Assembly (NCBI GenBank): GCA_030451965.1
Contig: JAKDNE010000042.1
Coordinates: 1 to 13,465 of the forward strand
DNA from: Brachybacterium sp.
GTDB taxonomy: Bacteria; Actinomycetota; Actinomycetes; Actinomycetales; Dermabacteraceae
DNA: 13,465 nt
Direction: 5' to 3'
The notes below the pieces were generated by a model that did not search any database, was not told the origin of the DNA, and saw nothing but the letters and a program-made list of their open reading frames with translations. The translations under genes and the position numbers were made by a program. Positions 12,433-13,465 of the stretch are shown in pieces. Position 1 is the stretch's first letter, and every line of letters starts with the position of its first letter.

Positions 12433-12460
12433 GAGCGGTACTGCGCACCGTACTGCGCTC
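12433..12460. repeat. Tandem and inverted repeat upstream of the FAD dehydrogenase (operator candidate)
   Basis: GTACTGCGC occurs twice, at 12438-12446 and 12450-12458, with a 12-bp period. The block also forms an inverted repeat: GAGCGGTAC (12433-12441) against GTAC-tg-CGCTC (12450-12460), with a 2-nt bulge. It begins 10 bp upstream of the SD of the FAD dehydrogenase gene and 36 bp after the CDF stop. It could be a regulator site for the dehydrogenase, with TACGGT inside it (minus strand, 12447-12452) as a possible -10, or a terminator for the CDF gene. Confidence 0.4.
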
Positions 12461-12495
12461 AGCCCGTCACCGCACCGGACGATGGACGGCAGGCC

Positions 12496-13465
12496 TCAGC
12501 GCAGGCCCGGCTCCGGCGGCGGCCGGGTCGGATCGTGATCGTCGCCGTGGATCGGGACGTGCTGCGTGGGGATGTCCTCGTAGGAGGCCGGGTCGGAGAT
12601 CGGCTCGAGGTGGGTGAGCACCGTGAGGTCCGGCAGGCATCCGCGCAGCTCGTCCTCGAGGCCCTCGATGTAGTCGTGGCCCTGCTTGACCGTCCACTCG
12701 TCCGGCACCAGCACGTGCACGTTCATGAACTTCTGGTGTCCGGCCTCGCGGGTCTGCAGGCCATGGAAGGTGAGGGTGCCGTCGGTGCGGCGGCGCAGCA
12801 CCTCGGTGATGACCTCGTGGTCCTCGTCCGGCAGCGCCTTGTCCAGCAGCCCCGAGAGCGACTCCCGGAGCAGACCGATCCCGGTGACGATGATGTTCAC
12901 ACCCACGGCGAAGGCGACCAGCGCATCGAGCCGCTCCCAGCCGGTCAGCGCCACCAGCCCCACTCCGAGGAGGATCCCGACGCTGGTGACCACGTCGGTC
13001 AGCAGGTGCTTGCCGTCGGCCCGGAGGGTGATCGAGTTGTGGGCCGCGCCGACGCGCAGCAGCACCAGCGCGACGCCTCCGTTGAGCAGCGAGGCGATCA
13101 CCACGATGGCCAGGCCGACGCCGAGGTTCTCGAGCGGGCGCGGATTGATGAACCGTTCGACCGCGGTGACCATGATGACCGCGGCGGCCACGAAGATCAT
13201 CAGCCCCTCGATCGCGGCGGAGAAGTACTCGGCCTTCGCCCGCCCGTAGAGGAAGCGTTCGGTCGCGGGACGGGCCGCGACCGTCAGGGCGATCAGCGCC
13301 ACCACCCCGGCGACCAGATTCACGGTCGACTCGGCGGCGTCGGAGAGCAGGCCGACAGAGTCCGTCATCGCCCAGGCGCTCGTCTTCAGGACGATGGTGA
13401 GGATCGCGGTGACGATCGACAGCCACGCGTACTTGCGCAGATCGACCCGCGTGCCGTCGGCGGGG
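12496..13465 (-). CDS. Cation diffusion facilitator (CDF) family transporter (partial, 5' end off window)
   Basis: The frame is open to the right edge, so the start is missing. 322 residues are visible; the in-frame Met at 13368 is internal, because TM1 (KYAWLSIVTAILTIVLKTSA) lies upstream of it. CDF proteins export divalent cations (Zn, Fe, Mn, Co) by proton antiport across the cell membrane. Six helices are followed by the cytoplasmic domain (from about 210, LDKALPDEDHEVITEVL through HGLQTREAGHQKFMNVHVLV, then DYIEGLEDEL). TM5 carries the metal-site pair HLLTD (His153-xxx-Asp157 in visible numbering). TM2 reads SDAAESTVN, so the usual (D/H)xxxD pair is Glu45-xxx-Asn49, an unusual set. The tail (HVPIHGDDHDP) is His/Asp-rich and may bind metal. 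Metal specificity cannot be assigned. Confidence 0.92.
   Translation of the reverse strand, partial: PADGTRVDLRKYAWLSIVTAILTIVLKTSAWAMTDSVGLLSDAAESTVNLVAGVVALIALTVAARPATERFLYGRAKAEYFSAAIEGLMIFVAAAVIMVTAVERFINPRPLENLGVGLAIVVIASLLNGGVALVLLRVGAAHNSITLRADGKHLLTDVVTSVGILLGVGLVALTGWERLDALVAFAVGVNIIVTGIGLLRESLSGLLDKALPDEDHEVITEVLRRRTDGTLTFHGLQTREAGHQKFMNVHVLVPDEWTVKQGHDYIEGLEDELRGCLPDLTVLTHLEPISDPASYEDIPTQHVPIHGDDHDPTRPPPEPGLR

Noticed and set aside
10932..12617. A 561-codon plus-strand frame
   Set aside because: It is antisense to the FAD dehydrogenase, whose motifs are all intact. The frame has no recognisable domain.
1..13465. CRISPR array, tRNA, rRNA, insertion sequence, prophage or att sites
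   Set aside because: I saw no spaced direct repeats, cloverleaf-like sequence, transposase or integrase coding, or flanking terminal repeats.

Overview
The window is chromosomal DNA from a high-GC actinomycete, most likely in Micrococcales. A Brachybacterium-like (Dermabacteraceae) genome would fit, but that is a guess from protein style. Support for Actinomycetota comes from strong G/C third-position bias, a GroEL with a Met/Gly-rich tail, the 'GQDPYP' form of the Ung active-site loop, a DUF3263 protein, a free-standing LytR_C protein, an N-terminal variant leucine-rich repeat protein, and many starts without a Shine-Dalgarno (SD) site. No tRNA, rRNA, insertion sequence, prophage or CRISPR array is visible.

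Left part (1-3028): a membrane protein cut by the left edge (minus strand), uracil-DNA glycosylase ung (minus), and, divergent from ung, two plus-strand genes: a DUF3263 protein and a membrane-anchored LytR_C protein. Centre (3029-5550): a heat-shock control region with one near-perfect CIRCE operator and a possible second one, a roughly 200-nt leader, groEL, a strong hairpin terminator, and an SRPBCC-fold protein.

Middle right (5551-10128): a ROK-family repressor with lost kinase residues, a CPBP-like membrane protein, and two divergent luciferase-like flavin monooxygenase paralogues. Right part (10129-13465): a seven-helix membrane protein with an HExxH motif, a GlcD-type FAD-linked 2-hydroxyacid dehydrogenase, and a cation diffusion facilitator cut by the right edge. 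These three are all on the minus strand.

Most genes look like independent transcription units. The only clear regulatory logic is HrcA/CIRCE control of groEL. I see no coherent new multi-gene system. The most interesting signals are a repeated leaderless start layout (a -10-like hexamer 6-7 nt before the start codon at eight genes), membrane proteins with altered active-site motifs (CPBP-like, M50-like, CDF), a kinase-dead ROK regulator flanked by a shared AT-rich motif, and a compact repeat upstream of the FAD dehydrogenase.
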